This document shows positions 16,883 through 24,852 of a stretch of 64,000 nt of DNA, one piece after another. The stretch covers positions 62,001 through 126,000 of the forward strand of contig JADLFM010000166.1 of the NCBI GenBank assembly GCA_020845495.1, in the 5' to 3' direction. Source of the DNA: Chloroflexota bacterium. Its GTDB lineage: Bacteria > Chloroflexota > UBA6077 > JACCZL01. The position numbers and the translations under genes were made by a program. Within the stretch, counting starts at the first letter, position 1. Every line of letters begins with the position of its first letter. The notes below the pieces were generated by a model, which had not been told where the DNA came from, ran no database searches, and was given only the letters and a program-made list of their open reading frames with translations.

Positions 16883-18268
16883 GTGACGCTTCCAGACCGT
16901 CCCGCCTCAGTCTCGGCGATGCGCGCCGGACGCATACGTCCCACTCGGCATGGCGTGCGCCCTCCCGACGTGGATCTGGAGGTCGACGAGCCGCCGGCGG
17001 CTGACGCTCACGACGACTTCTCGCTGGCCGAACTCGAAGGCCGGCCACGTGCAGCGTTGATCGAGATTGCTGAGGGGATCGGGATCTCGGATGCGGAGAG
17101 CCTGAAGCCGCACGAGCTCGTCTTTCGTATCCTCCAGGTTCAGGCCGAGCGCCAGGGTAACATCTTCGCCGGCGGCGTCCTCGAGATCGTCGACGAAGGC
17201 TACGGCTTCCTGCGGCAGGAGCGGCTCCTGCCCGGCCAGGCCGACGTGTACGTGTCGCAGTCCCAGATCCGTCGATTCGGGTTGCGGACGGGAGACTGGG
17301 TGACAGGTCACGTCCGGCCTCCGAAAGAGGCCGAGAAGTTCTTCGGTCTGCTTCGCGTCGAGGCGGTCAACGGCCAGGTGCCGGACGTTGCCCGGCAGCG
17401 CCCGCACTTCGACAGCCTGACCCCGATCTTCCCGCGCGAACAGGTCGTTCTCGAGACCGAAGCGCGCGGACTCACCCAGCGCCTGATCGACCTGATCGCG
17501 CCGATTGGCAAGGGCCAGCGCGGGCTGATCGTCTCACCGCCCAAGGCCGGCAAGACGACCATCCTCAAGCGCATCGCTAACGGCCTCGCCGCGAACCAGC
17601 CGGACGTGCACCTGATGGCGGTACTGGTCGGCGAGCGCCCCGAGGAAGTCACCGACTTTCGGCGCTCGGTCCGTGCCGAGGTTGTGTCGTCTACGTTTGA
17701 CGAGCCGGTCGAGAACCACGTCACAGTGGCCGAGATGGCCATCAACCGAGCCAAGCGGCTCGTCGAAACGGGCCGCGACGTCGTGATCCTCCTCGACTCG
17801 ATTACCCGGCTCGCACGAGCCTATAACCTGGCCGTCCCGGCGAGCGGACGGACGATGAGCGGTGGCATCGACCCGGCCGCCTTGTATCCGCCGAAGCGGT
17901 TCTTCGGCGCCGCACGCAAGATCGAGGAGGGCGGCAGCCTGACGATCCTGGCCACCTGCCTCGTCGACACTGGTTCCCGGATGGATGACGTGATCTACGA
18001 GGAGTTCAAGGGCACCGGGAACATGGAACTGCAACTCGACCGGAAGCTCGCCGAGCGGCGGGTCTTCCCGGCGATCGATATCCTCCGTTCGGGCACTCGC
18101 CGCGAAGAACTGCTGCTCGACGAGGTGACGCTGAAATCGGTCTGGATGATGCGGCGGATGCTGGCCCAGGTGGGAACGCCCGACAGTGCGGAACTGCTAC
18201 TGACACGCCTGTCCAAGACACCGAGCAACCGCGAGTTCCTGGCGACGCTCACCAAGGCCGACGTGTAA
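16883..18268 (+). CDS. rho: Transcription termination factor Rho
   Basis: A 461-residue hexameric RNA helicase that ends transcription. In order: the N-terminal RHO_N helices ([27 protein letters not shown]); a cold-shock-like RNA-binding fold with [13 protein letters not shown] and [17 protein letters not shown]; and the ATPase domain. The ATPase has Walker [15 protein letters not shown] (about residues 213-226), [13 protein letters not shown], Walker [17 protein letters not shown], and the RNA-translocating [11 protein letters not shown]. The family match is end to end. GTG at 16883 gives the longest form; ATG at 16919 is an alternative, since neither has a strong ribosome-binding site. A run of Arg/Gly-rich residues in the first 40 positions is typical of high-GC lineages. 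Confidence 0.97.
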   Translation: MTLPDRPASVSAMRAGRIRPTRHGVRPPDVDLEVDEPPAADAHDDFSLAELEGRPRAALIEIAEGIGISDAESLKPHELVFRILQVQAERQGNIFAGGVLEIVDEGYGFLRQERLLPGQADVYVSQSQIRRFGLRTGDWVTGHVRPPKEAEKFFGLLRVEAVNGQVPDVARQRPHFDSLTPIFPREQVVLETEARGLTQRLIDLIAPIGKGQRGLIVSPPKAGKTTILKRIANGLAANQPDVHLMAVLVGERPEEVTDFRRSVRAEVVSSTFDEPVENHVTVAEMAINRAKRLVETGRDVVILLDSITRLARAYNLAVPASGRTMSGGIDPAALYPPKRFFGAARKIEEGGSLTILATCLVDTGSRMDDVIYEEFKGTGNMELQLDRKLAERRVFPAIDILRSGTRREELLLDEVTLKSVWMMRRMLAQVGTPDSAELLLTRLSKTPSNREFLATLTKADV

Positions 18269-18274
18269 CTGGCC

Positions 18275-18307
18275 GGGGACGGTGGGGAGGAGAAAACGCA
18301 CGTCCCC
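18275..18307 (+). terminator. Weak hairpin downstream of rho
   Basis: GGGGACG (18275-18281) can pair with CGTCCCC (18301-18307) across a 19-nt loop that includes a GGAGGAGAAAA stretch. There is no T-run. It lies between convergent rho and hisC, where a terminator is expected, but the structure itself is only modest. Confidence 0.25.
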
Positions 18308-18394
18308 TCGCCCCCCAGGTCCGCTCCCCCAGGCCTGTGCTCGTATGGCGCCGAGTCCGTTCTGGGCAGGCGGGGGAAGACGCGCGGGACGGCG

Positions 18395-19525
18395 CTACAC
18401 ACCGATCTCGTCGGCAATGCGGGTCAGGGTGGCGAGCAGGATGTCGTCCTGATCGGGGCGGCCGACCGAGATCCGGACTGTACCCCTCAGGCGCGGGGTG
18501 TTGTAGTTGCGGATCAGGATGCCCTCATCAGCCAGCCGGTCCCGTAAGGTCTGACCATCCATGCCGGTCACGTCGCAGAGTATGAAGTTGGCGCGCGTGG
18601 GGTGCGGGTGCACGATGCGGGTCTTGGGCAACTCCAGGAGTAGGCGTTCGCGTTCGGCGACGATCTGGCGCACGGTGCCCATGAGCCGCTCGCGGTCGGC
18701 CAGCGACTCGCGCACCGCGACCAGCGCGGCCGCGTTGACGTTGAACGGCGGCTTCAGCTTCCAGAGGTGCACGCCGATCTCCGCTGGCAGCGCCGCGTAG
18801 CCGACACGCAGGCCGGCGAGGCCGGCCCACTTGCTGAACGTGCGGAGCACGACCAGGTTCGGACGGGTCAGCACCTCGCCGATCATCGACTCGTACCCCT
18901 GGCCATCGGCCTGGGCGAACTCGGCATACGCCTCGTCCAGCACGACCAGGATCCCGGTGTCGAGGAGGCGGCGCAGGTCGGCCGGCGGCGTCACCGTGCC
19001 GGTCGGGTTGTTCGGGGAGGTTGCCAAGATGAACTTGGTGCGGGGGGTGATCGCGCGTATGGCCGCGTCGACGTCGATGTTGAAGTGCTCGTCGCGCGGC
19101 ACGGCGACGACGCGTGCGTCCTGCAACTGGGCGTTGAACGCGTACATCGCGAACGAAGGCGGGAAGTCCATCACGTCGTCGCCGGGATCCAGGTACGCCC
19201 GCATCAGCAGATCGATGAGCTCATCGGCGCCGTTCCCAAGCATCAGGTTCTCGGCTGGGACGCCGGCGTACTCGGAGAGGGCAGCGCGGGCCGTCCGCTG
19301 GTCGGCGTCAGGATAGACGTTGTAGCTTGAGACCTGGCTCAGTGCCTCACAGACCAGGGGTGACGCACCGTAGGGGTTCTCATTTGCGTCGAGCTTGATG
19401 ATGCTCTCGACCGGACGGCCGAGACGCCGTGCGAGATACTCTGGATCGTCCGGTCCAGCATACGGCGCGATCTCAGCGATGCAGCGGCGGATGGCCGATG
19501 GCCGACTGTCAGGTTGGGTGGTCAT
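18395..19525 (-). CDS. hisC: Histidinol-phosphate aminotransferase
   Basis: A 376-residue PLP-dependent class I/II aminotransferase converting imidazole-acetol phosphate to histidinol phosphate. Landmarks: IKLDANENPYGASP near the N-terminus, LGNGADELIDLLMRAYLDPGD, SPNNPTGTVTP, VVLDEAYAEFA, and the PLP-lysine segment RTFSKWAGLAGLRVGYA. The C-terminus has LRGTVRISVGRPDQDD, the HisC arginine motif. ATG at 19525 lies inside the end of hisD (17-bp overlap), consistent with one operon. It is the last gene of the hisS-G-D-C group. Specificity for histidinol phosphate follows from the motif set plus context. Confidence 0.95.
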   Translation of the reverse strand: MTTQPDSRPSAIRRCIAEIAPYAGPDDPEYLARRLGRPVESIIKLDANENPYGASPLVCEALSQVSSYNVYPDADQRTARAALSEYAGVPAENLMLGNGADELIDLLMRAYLDPGDDVMDFPPSFAMYAFNAQLQDARVVAVPRDEHFNIDVDAAIRAITPRTKFILATSPNNPTGTVTPPADLRRLLDTGILVVLDEAYAEFAQADGQGYESMIGEVLTRPNLVVLRTFSKWAGLAGLRVGYAALPAEIGVHLWKLKPPFNVNAAALVAVRESLADRERLMGTVRQIVAERERLLLELPKTRIVHPHPTRANFILCDVTGMDGQTLRDRLADEGILIRNYNTPRLRGTVRISVGRPDQDDILLATLTRIADEIGV

Positions 19526-20867
19526 CGAGCTCCCTCAGGCGAACTTCGATCGCTTCGGCGTGAGCGTACAGCCCTTCGGCACGGGCGATCTCCATGGCGG
19601 GCGGCCCCAGGCGCCAGAGGTCGCTCGGACCGAACGCGAAGATCGACGTAATCTTGAGAAAGTCGTCGAGATTGAGCGGCGAACTGAAGCGGGCAGTGCC
19701 GCCGGTCGGCATGATGTGGCTCGGGCCGGCCGTATAGTCGCCGATGCTCTCGACCGACCACTCGCCGACGAAGACTCCGCCGGCGTTCTCGACCAGGCCG
19801 AGCTTCGCCCAGGCATCTTTGCAGCAGAGCGCCAGGTGCTCCGGCGCGTACTCATTGGCGAAGGCGATGCCAGCTTCGACGGACGGAACCAGGATGGCCG
19901 CTCCGCGCGCCGCCATCGACTCGCGAATGATTGCGGCGCGCTGGGCTGTCGCGAGCATCCGCTCGGCCTCGTCTAGCGTCCGGTCGATCAGAGCGTTCGA
20001 CGTCGCCAGCAGAATCGGCTGAGCCAGCGGGTCGTGCTCGGCCTGGGCGATCAAGTCGGCAGCCAGGAAGGTGATGTTGGCGGTTTCGTCGGCCACCAGC
20101 AGACATTCGGTCGGACCGGCCAGCCCGTCGATGGCGACCGCCCCATACACCTGCTGCTTGGCCAGCGACACGAACACGTTGCCCGGCCCAAGGATCTTGT
20201 CGACGCGTCCGACCGACTCAGTGCCGTAGGCCAGCGCGCCGATCGCCTGAGCGCCCCCCATCCGGTACACGTTGTCGACGCCGGCGATCCGGGCTGCCGC
20301 CAGCAGCGCTGGCGCGACCTCACCGTCAGGGCCGGCCGGCGACGCCATCACGACCTCGCGGACGCCAGCCACCCGGGCCGGGATCGCGGCCATCAGCACC
20401 GAGCTTGGATATGGTGCTCGGCCGCCTGGCGCGTAGATGCCGACCCGGCGCAGCGGCCGAATGAGCTGACCTGTCGCGCCGTCACTCTTGAAGTCGACCC
20501 AGGTGTTGCGGCGGGCGCGCTCGTGGAAGGCGCGCACGCGCTCGGCGGCCTCCTCCAGGCTCTCGAAGACTGTGGACGGGACTTTCGCGATAGCTCGGTC
20601 GATTGCAGTGTCTGGCACCCGTAACGCGTCAGGAGCCCGTCCATCGATGACCTTGGCATAGTGGAGGACGGCCGCATCGCCCTCGGTCCGCACAGCGGCC
20701 AGGATGCGTTCGACGACCTGGGTTGGCGACAGGTCCGCGCCGAAGACCTCGTTGATCTTGGCGCGAACAGCGTCGGGCAGCGGAGTATCCGCGAGCGCGC
20801 GGCGGCTGAAGAGGACTTTTCGCGCCTCCTCCAGGTCGTCGAAACGGGCGATTGGCAGTCCGGTCAT
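19509..20867 (-). CDS. hisD: Histidinol dehydrogenase
   Basis: A 452-residue zinc enzyme that oxidises histidinol to histidine in two NAD-dependent steps. The protein is complete. Conserved stretches: VGIYAPGGRAPYPSSVLM, GGAQAIGALAYGTES, IDGLAGPTECLLVADE, LIAQAEHDPLAQ (zinc-ligand and catalytic residues), ANEYAPEHLAL, and GDYTAGPSHIMPTGGTARF. It starts with ATG, 57 bp after the end of hisG. The 3' end overlaps hisC. No frameshift or missing motif. Confidence 0.97.
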   Translation of the reverse strand: MTGLPIARFDDLEEARKVLFSRRALADTPLPDAVRAKINEVFGADLSPTQVVERILAAVRTEGDAAVLHYAKVIDGRAPDALRVPDTAIDRAIAKVPSTVFESLEEAAERVRAFHERARRNTWVDFKSDGATGQLIRPLRRVGIYAPGGRAPYPSSVLMAAIPARVAGVREVVMASPAGPDGEVAPALLAAARIAGVDNVYRMGGAQAIGALAYGTESVGRVDKILGPGNVFVSLAKQQVYGAVAIDGLAGPTECLLVADETANITFLAADLIAQAEHDPLAQPILLATSNALIDRTLDEAERMLATAQRAAIIRESMAARGAAILVPSVEAGIAFANEYAPEHLALCCKDAWAKLGLVENAGGVFVGEWSVESIGDYTAGPSHIMPTGGTARFSSPLNLDDFLKITSIFAFGPSDLWRLGPPAMEIARAEGLYAHAEAIEVRLRELDDHPT

Positions 20868-20924
20868 CCTCAGTCCTCGATCCCCAGAGCCTCGATCCTG
20901 GCCGTCGCGATGCTCATGTGATGC

Positions 20925-21995
20925 TCATGGTCGGTCGTCGTCTTCAGGTCGCTCGGCGAGTGCACGCCGCAGCGCCTCGAACGTCCAGCACTTGCCCTCG
21001 AACGCGTAGCGTAACTGCACGACCGAGACCTCGCTCGCGCCGGCCTTGCGGAGCGCTTCGACGGCCTGGAGCAGCAGCCGGCTCTGCACCACCACCGTGG
21101 CGGCGAACCAGCCTTCCTCACCGCCAACCTTCGGGTACACCTTCGAGATCGTGGGGCCGCGCAGGCCAGCGACCTCGGTGTGCGCTGTCACCCGCCGTGC
21201 CACGGCGTCCGGCGACTCGCCCCGGATGTTGCCGGTCAGGCTGACGTATTCGCGCGAGCGCATCTGTGCCTCGATCAACTCGAGGATGCTGCGCGTCACG
21301 TCCAGCTTTGCGGAGCAGTCGCGTAGGGCCGCGCGGTTGCCAATCAGGCACGCCTGGGACTCGACGATCGTGCCGCCGCCGACGCGCTTGAGGCGGTTCT
21401 CACGGAGGGTCACACCGCTGCTCACCAGATCGACGATGACGTCGGCTGCTCCGAGGGCCGGGGCCGCTTCGAGGGCGCCGCTCGACTCGGCAATCGTGAA
21501 GTAGTTGATGCCGTTGTCGAAGAGGAACTGGCGAGTCAGGTTCGGGTATTTGGTGGCGACCCGGAGATCCCGCCCGCGCGTCCGGAACTCGGCTGAAATC
21601 TCGGCCACGTCGGTGACGCTGCTGACGTCGATCCAGCCCTCGGGGACTGCGACGACCAGGGCGCAGGCTCCGTAGCCAAGGGCCGGCTGGAGCGTGATGA
21701 CTCCGTCGTCGTCGCGCTGGTGCTCACGGACGATGTCGAAGCCGGTGATGCCCAGGTCGACGCTTCCCTCAGACACTTTCGCGAAGATGTCGTTGGCGCG
21801 CTGGAACAGCACTTCGACGCCCGGGAGCGCGGAGACGGTCGCGCGGTACTGACGCGGATTCGGGCGGTTCACCTTCAGGCCGCAGGCCGCCAGGAACTCC
21901 AGGGTCTGCTCTTCCATGCCTTTCGACGGCAACGCCAGCCGCAGCACCGGCCCCTGAGCGTTGGACCCGCCCTTGCCGTTTCGGCGGCCGTTCAT
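20925..21995 (-). CDS. hisG: ATP phosphoribosyltransferase, long form
   Basis: A 356-residue first enzyme of histidine synthesis, condensing ATP and PRPP. N-terminal catalytic domain: LRLALPSKGMEEQTLEFLAACGLKV, then EGSVDLGITGFDIVREHQ, and the PRPP loop VDLVSSGVTLRENRL. The C-terminal extension (HTEVAGLRGPTISKVYP...VVQSRLLLQAVEALRKAGASEVSVVQLRY) is the histidine-sensing regulatory domain. That places it in the long HisG class, which does not need HisZ. It is somewhat longer than usual. The ATG overlaps the stop of the upstream hisS-like gene (ATGA), so the two are coupled. Confidence 0.95.
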   Translation of the reverse strand: MNGRRNGKGGSNAQGPVLRLALPSKGMEEQTLEFLAACGLKVNRPNPRQYRATVSALPGVEVLFQRANDIFAKVSEGSVDLGITGFDIVREHQRDDDGVITLQPALGYGACALVVAVPEGWIDVSSVTDVAEISAEFRTRGRDLRVATKYPNLTRQFLFDNGINYFTIAESSGALEAAPALGAADVIVDLVSSGVTLRENRLKRVGGGTIVESQACLIGNRAALRDCSAKLDVTRSILELIEAQMRSREYVSLTGNIRGESPDAVARRVTAHTEVAGLRGPTISKVYPKVGGEEGWFAATVVVQSRLLLQAVEALRKAGASEVSVVQLRYAFEGKCWTFEALRRALAERPEDDDRP

Positions 21996-23551
21996 GCCCT
22001 CGCCTCCGACGCCATCTGAGTATCCTTGGCGAGCGCGGCAGCGACGTCGGCCAGTGGCAACGTGCGCTCTGCGTGGGTTCGCATGTCGCGCACGACAGCC
22101 TGGCCCAACACCCGCTCACGTTCGCCGAGGATGACCGCGAATGGGATTGCCTCGCGGTCGGCGTGGCGAAGGTTGGCCTTGACGCCCCGGCCTCGGATGT
22201 CGAGCTCGACGTCCAGCGCAGCGCGGCGCAGGGACATGGCGAGCTCAGTTGCGGCCGGTCGATCGTCCGCGCTGACGGGCACGACCAGCACGTCCACCGG
22301 CCGAACACCCTCGCCACAATCGCCCTCGGCCTGCAAGGCGAGCTCCAGGCGCTCCAGGCCGAAGCTGAAGCCGCAGGCGGGCACCTGATCGCGTCCACCG
22401 AGCGCTCGGACAAGGTCGTCGTAGCGCCCACCGCCGCCGATCTGGCCGCCGACCCGGCTCGGCCCCTGATGGTGGATCTCGAACACCAGCCCGGTGTAGT
22501 AGCGCAGTCCGCGCCCGAGGCTGAGATCGACGACAACGTCCGGCGCGCCGATGCCGTAGTGGGGTAGGAGCGCTAAGGTCTCTCGCATCTCCTGGAGCGG
22601 CGCCGGGTCAAGGCGGTGCGTCTCGAGGAGGCTCTGAAGGCGCGGAATCGCCTCGTCGGGCGGACCGGCGAGCGCGTGTAGCTGGCCGATGAAGTTCAGC
22701 GCCTGCTGGACCTGGCTCGTCGGATCAGAGCGGCCGGCTTTGGCGACCAGCCGGCTGACGATTTCCTCAGGCGTGCGGGAGCCGCCTTCGAGAACCAGGT
22801 TCGCGCGGCCGAGGAGGTCGGACGCGACGTGCGCTGCGCCCTCAGAGCCGAACTCGGCCAGCAGCGACGGCAGCAGGCTGGCCGTCTGACCGTCGTCGTC
22901 CAGGTCGGCGTCGGGGCCGACACCCATCAACGCCAGGATCCGGGGCAGCGCATCTTCCGGTGTGACGTTGCGGCGGGCAAGATTCTCCATGTTTGCCAGC
23001 ATCAGGTTCTGGCCGTGCTCGTCGATGCCAAGCTCGCGGAGCAGTTCCAGGACGGCGCCCAGGTGGCCGATGACCAGCCGGTAGCGGCGCAGTCCGACCG
23101 CTTCGAGCGCCCCGCACGCGGCAGCCAGCACCTCGGCATCGCCAGCCGGCCCCGCCGCGCCGATGCACTCTAGCCCGACCTGGGTGAACTGACGGTATCG
23201 ACCACGTTGCGGTTTCTCATAGCGGAAGGTCGGCCCGGCGTAGTGGAGGCGCAGTGGTAGCGGGCGCTCCTGCAAATGGTTGACGTACGCCCGCATGATC
23301 GAGGCCGTGAACTCTGGCCGCAGGCAGAGCTTCCGGTTCCAGTGGGTGAAGGTGTACATTCGCGCCGCGATCTCCTCGCCCGATTTCCTCAGGAAGAGAT
23401 CGAGATTTTCGAGGACCGGCGTGTCGATGCCACGGTAGCCGAAGCGTGCGACGTGTGCACGCAGCCGGTCGGTGAGGTCGCGCAAGCGCGCGTCCTCGGC
23501 CGGGAGCGCGTCGTTGGTGCCGCGGATGCGCTGTACTTCGAGCGTGTCCAT
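21992..23551 (-). CDS. hisS: Histidyl-tRNA synthetase (HisS; HisZ less likely)
   Basis: About 519 residues from ATG 23551 (MDTLEVQRIRGTND). The class II core is clear. Motif 2 is AGPTFRYEKPQRGRYRQFTQVGLECIG. The histidine-A motif reads SLGRGLRYYTGLVFEI, followed by QIGGGGRYDDLV, and motif 3 is GFSFGLERLELAL. The last 95 residues form an anticodon-binding domain (VDVLVVPVSADDRPAATELA ... NLRHADREAIPFAVILGERE). HisZ regulators usually lack that domain, and the neighbouring HisG is the long HisZ-independent form, so HisS is preferred. An extra region of about 60 residues in the middle makes it longer than typical HisS. The frame is open upstream, but that part looks non-coding. Confidence 0.87.
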   Translation of the reverse strand: MDTLEVQRIRGTNDALPAEDARLRDLTDRLRAHVARFGYRGIDTPVLENLDLFLRKSGEEIAARMYTFTHWNRKLCLRPEFTASIMRAYVNHLQERPLPLRLHYAGPTFRYEKPQRGRYRQFTQVGLECIGAAGPAGDAEVLAAACGALEAVGLRRYRLVIGHLGAVLELLRELGIDEHGQNLMLANMENLARRNVTPEDALPRILALMGVGPDADLDDDGQTASLLPSLLAEFGSEGAAHVASDLLGRANLVLEGGSRTPEEIVSRLVAKAGRSDPTSQVQQALNFIGQLHALAGPPDEAIPRLQSLLETHRLDPAPLQEMRETLALLPHYGIGAPDVVVDLSLGRGLRYYTGLVFEIHHQGPSRVGGQIGGGGRYDDLVRALGGRDQVPACGFSFGLERLELALQAEGDCGEGVRPVDVLVVPVSADDRPAATELAMSLRRAALDVELDIRGRGVKANLRHADREAIPFAVILGERERVLGQAVVRDMRTHAERTLPLADVAAALAKDTQMASEARA

Positions 23552-23888
23552 ACCGGAGTGATCTGCCCTCGGCGCGCCGGGCTGATCGTGGACGGCAGCG
23601 GCTCGGTGGGTGGGCCACGGCCGCCGAGGCGAGTCTGGGACCGGAAGGCTCGGACCACGGCCGCGGGCTGCCGCGCTGCCGTCGCTGGTCGCGCGCCGCC
23701 GGATTCTAGCATGGCCGCCGACTCCGGCCGTCGACGGCGCCTCCTGGCCGCCCGAGGTGACACCCTGTACTGGTCGCACGGGCTACGGTAACGCACAATA
23801 GCGCTGCGCGACGCAGTTCCAGCGCTGGCCGGACCGCTCGCATGCCAGCCTGGAGCCATGCTACCGCTCCAGCCCGGAGGTGCACCCG
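23552..23888. other. Divergent intergenic region between hisS and the peroxiredoxin gene
   Basis: 337 bp. A minus-strand TAGAAT (23708-23703) could be the -10 of the his operon, but no matching -35 was seen. No T-box features were recognised upstream of hisS. On the plus strand no clear promoter for the peroxiredoxin was identified. Confidence 0.35.
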
Positions 23889-24353
23889 ATGGCCGACATC
23901 CCAGAGGTCGGATCGCCGGCCCCAGACTTTACGTTGCTGGCGCACACCGACACCGACGTGCAACTCTCGAGCCTGCTTGGCACGAAGGTCGTGCTGCTGT
24001 TCTACCCGTTCGATTTCTCACCTGGGTGAACGCACGAACTGACGTCCTTTAGGGACGTATACGATCAGGTCATCGAGGCAGACGGCCAGTTGCTGGGCAT
24101 CAGTGGCGACCACGTCTGGGCGCACAAAGCGTTCGCGAAGTCGCTTGGCGGCCTGCCCTTCCCTCTGCTCGCGGACTGGGGCATGGCAGTCACCCGGCGG
24201 TACGGCATTCACAACCCCGAGCGCGACGCACCGACCCGTTCGGCGTTCGTCATCGACCGTGAGGGCACCATTCGGATGGTGAACCCGGGCTTTGACGCCC
24301 GCGATCCCGGCCATTATGCGCAGGTGCTCGAGGAGTTAGCGGCACTGCCGTGA
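23889..24353 (+). CDS. Probable selenocysteine-containing peroxiredoxin (in-frame TGA at peroxidatic residue)
   Basis: A single frame of 154 codons running from ATG 23889 to TGA 24353, with one internal TGA at 24027-24029 (codon 47). GGAGGTG lies 6 nt before the ATG. The product is a thioredoxin-fold peroxiredoxin of the AhpE/BCP-like type: GSPAPDFTLLAHTD, VVLLFYPFDFSPG, then the TGA, then THELTSFRDVYDQ, LLGISGDHVWAHKAFAKSLG, LPFPLLADWG, and TRSAFVIDREGTIRMVNPG. The TGA falls exactly where the family has the peroxidatic Cys (P-x3-S-x2-C/U). Homology continues undisturbed for 107 codons, and no other Cys is encoded. I read it as selenocysteine. A pseudogene caused by one nonsense mutation is the alternative, less likely given the exact position and the hairpin that follows. 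Confidence 0.8.
24030..24058 (+). promoter_or_regulatory. Candidate bacterial SECIS element
   Basis: After the TGA come 12 nt, then a 17-nt hairpin: ACGTCC (24042-24047), loop TTTAG, GGACGT (24053-24058). E. coli fdhF has 11 nt followed by a 17-nt upper stem-loop, so spacing and size match the SelB-binding mini-SECIS well. The loop lacks the GGTC-like apex of E. coli and no bulged T is evident. Bacterial SECIS loops vary, but this weakens the call. Confidence 0.55.
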
Positions 24354-24402
24354 GCCTCTGGCGGCTGCGAGCCGACGGCACTGATGAGTCTACGGCAGTC
24401 GC

Positions 24403-24427
24403 GGCCGAGCCAGTCCGTGGCTCGGCC
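24403..24427 (+). terminator. Hairpin downstream of the peroxiredoxin gene
   Basis: GGCCGAGCCA (24403-24412), a 5-nt loop, and TGGCTCGGCC (24418-24427) form a perfect 10-bp stem. An outer GCAGT/ACTGC pairing is possible. There is no T-run. It lies 50 bp past the stop in the gap between convergent genes, so it is probably a terminator acting in one or both directions. Confidence 0.5.
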
Positions 24428-24525
24428 ACTGCCGCTGCTCTCTGAGGGACATCATCGCGCCTCGGCAGCAGGGTATCGATCGGACAGCCGGACGCGGCTC
24501 GGCCATATCCGCACAGGATGACAGG

Positions 24526-24635
24526 GGCGCAACCGGCGCTCTCATCGGCTCAGGTCGGTAACCGCTTCCCAATCGATTTGCAGGGTCAATGTCGCGCCGG
24601 CGCAACCGGCGCTCTCAGCGGCTCAGGTCGGTAAC
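24526..24635. repeat. Pair of 37-bp direct repeats
   Basis: Copies at 24526-24562 and 24599-24635 differ at one position and share GGCGCAACCGGCGCTCTCA and GGCTCAGGTCGGTAAC. They are separated by 36 bp. The second copy ends directly at the stop codon of the 70-residue membrane protein gene. Confidence 0.9.
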
Positions 24636-24848
24636 TCACGTCGGCATCTGCGTCAGGATCGCCACGATCTGCGCGCGATAGAGCCAGAGGTACGCGGCGA
24701 GCACTACGGCTAGCACGACCGCCACAGCCAGCACCGTGAGGTACGGGCGGAGAGCGCTTTCGTGTGGTGCCGACTCGGCAGTCGGCGCGGCAGACGCCAC
24801 GGTCCCGCCGCTCGTCGCGGCCGTTCCGTGCGTTCGTGCGTCGGTCAT
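24636..24848 (-). CDS. Small single-span membrane protein at the end of the cobalamin operon
   Basis: A 70-residue protein with a hydrophilic Ala/Thr/Ser-rich N-terminus (about 32 residues, containing the His-bearing APHESALRP). One strong hydrophobic helix follows (about residues 36-57, LTVLAVAVVLAVVLAAYLWLY), then a short tail AQIVAILTQMPT. ATG at 24848 has AGGA 7 nt upstream and lies 4 nt after the stop of the cbiG-cbiH gene, so it is the last member of the operon. I do not recognise a family. Its position suggests a role linked to corrin or cobalt handling, such as a membrane tether or small transporter subunit, but nothing in the sequence proves this. Confidence 0.7.
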   Translation of the reverse strand: MTDARTHGTAATSGGTVASAAPTAESAPHESALRPYLTVLAVAVVLAVVLAAYLWLYRAQIVAILTQMPT

Positions 24849-24852
24849 GAGG

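Noticed and set aside
21992..23551. HisZ (ATP phosphoribosyltransferase regulatory subunit) instead of HisS
   Set aside because: The anticodon-binding domain and both histidine motifs are present, and the adjacent HisG already has its own regulatory domain; HisZ is kept only as a minor alternative.
23552..23700. T-box leader upstream of hisS
   Set aside because: No T-box sequence or antiterminator pattern could be recognised on the minus strand.
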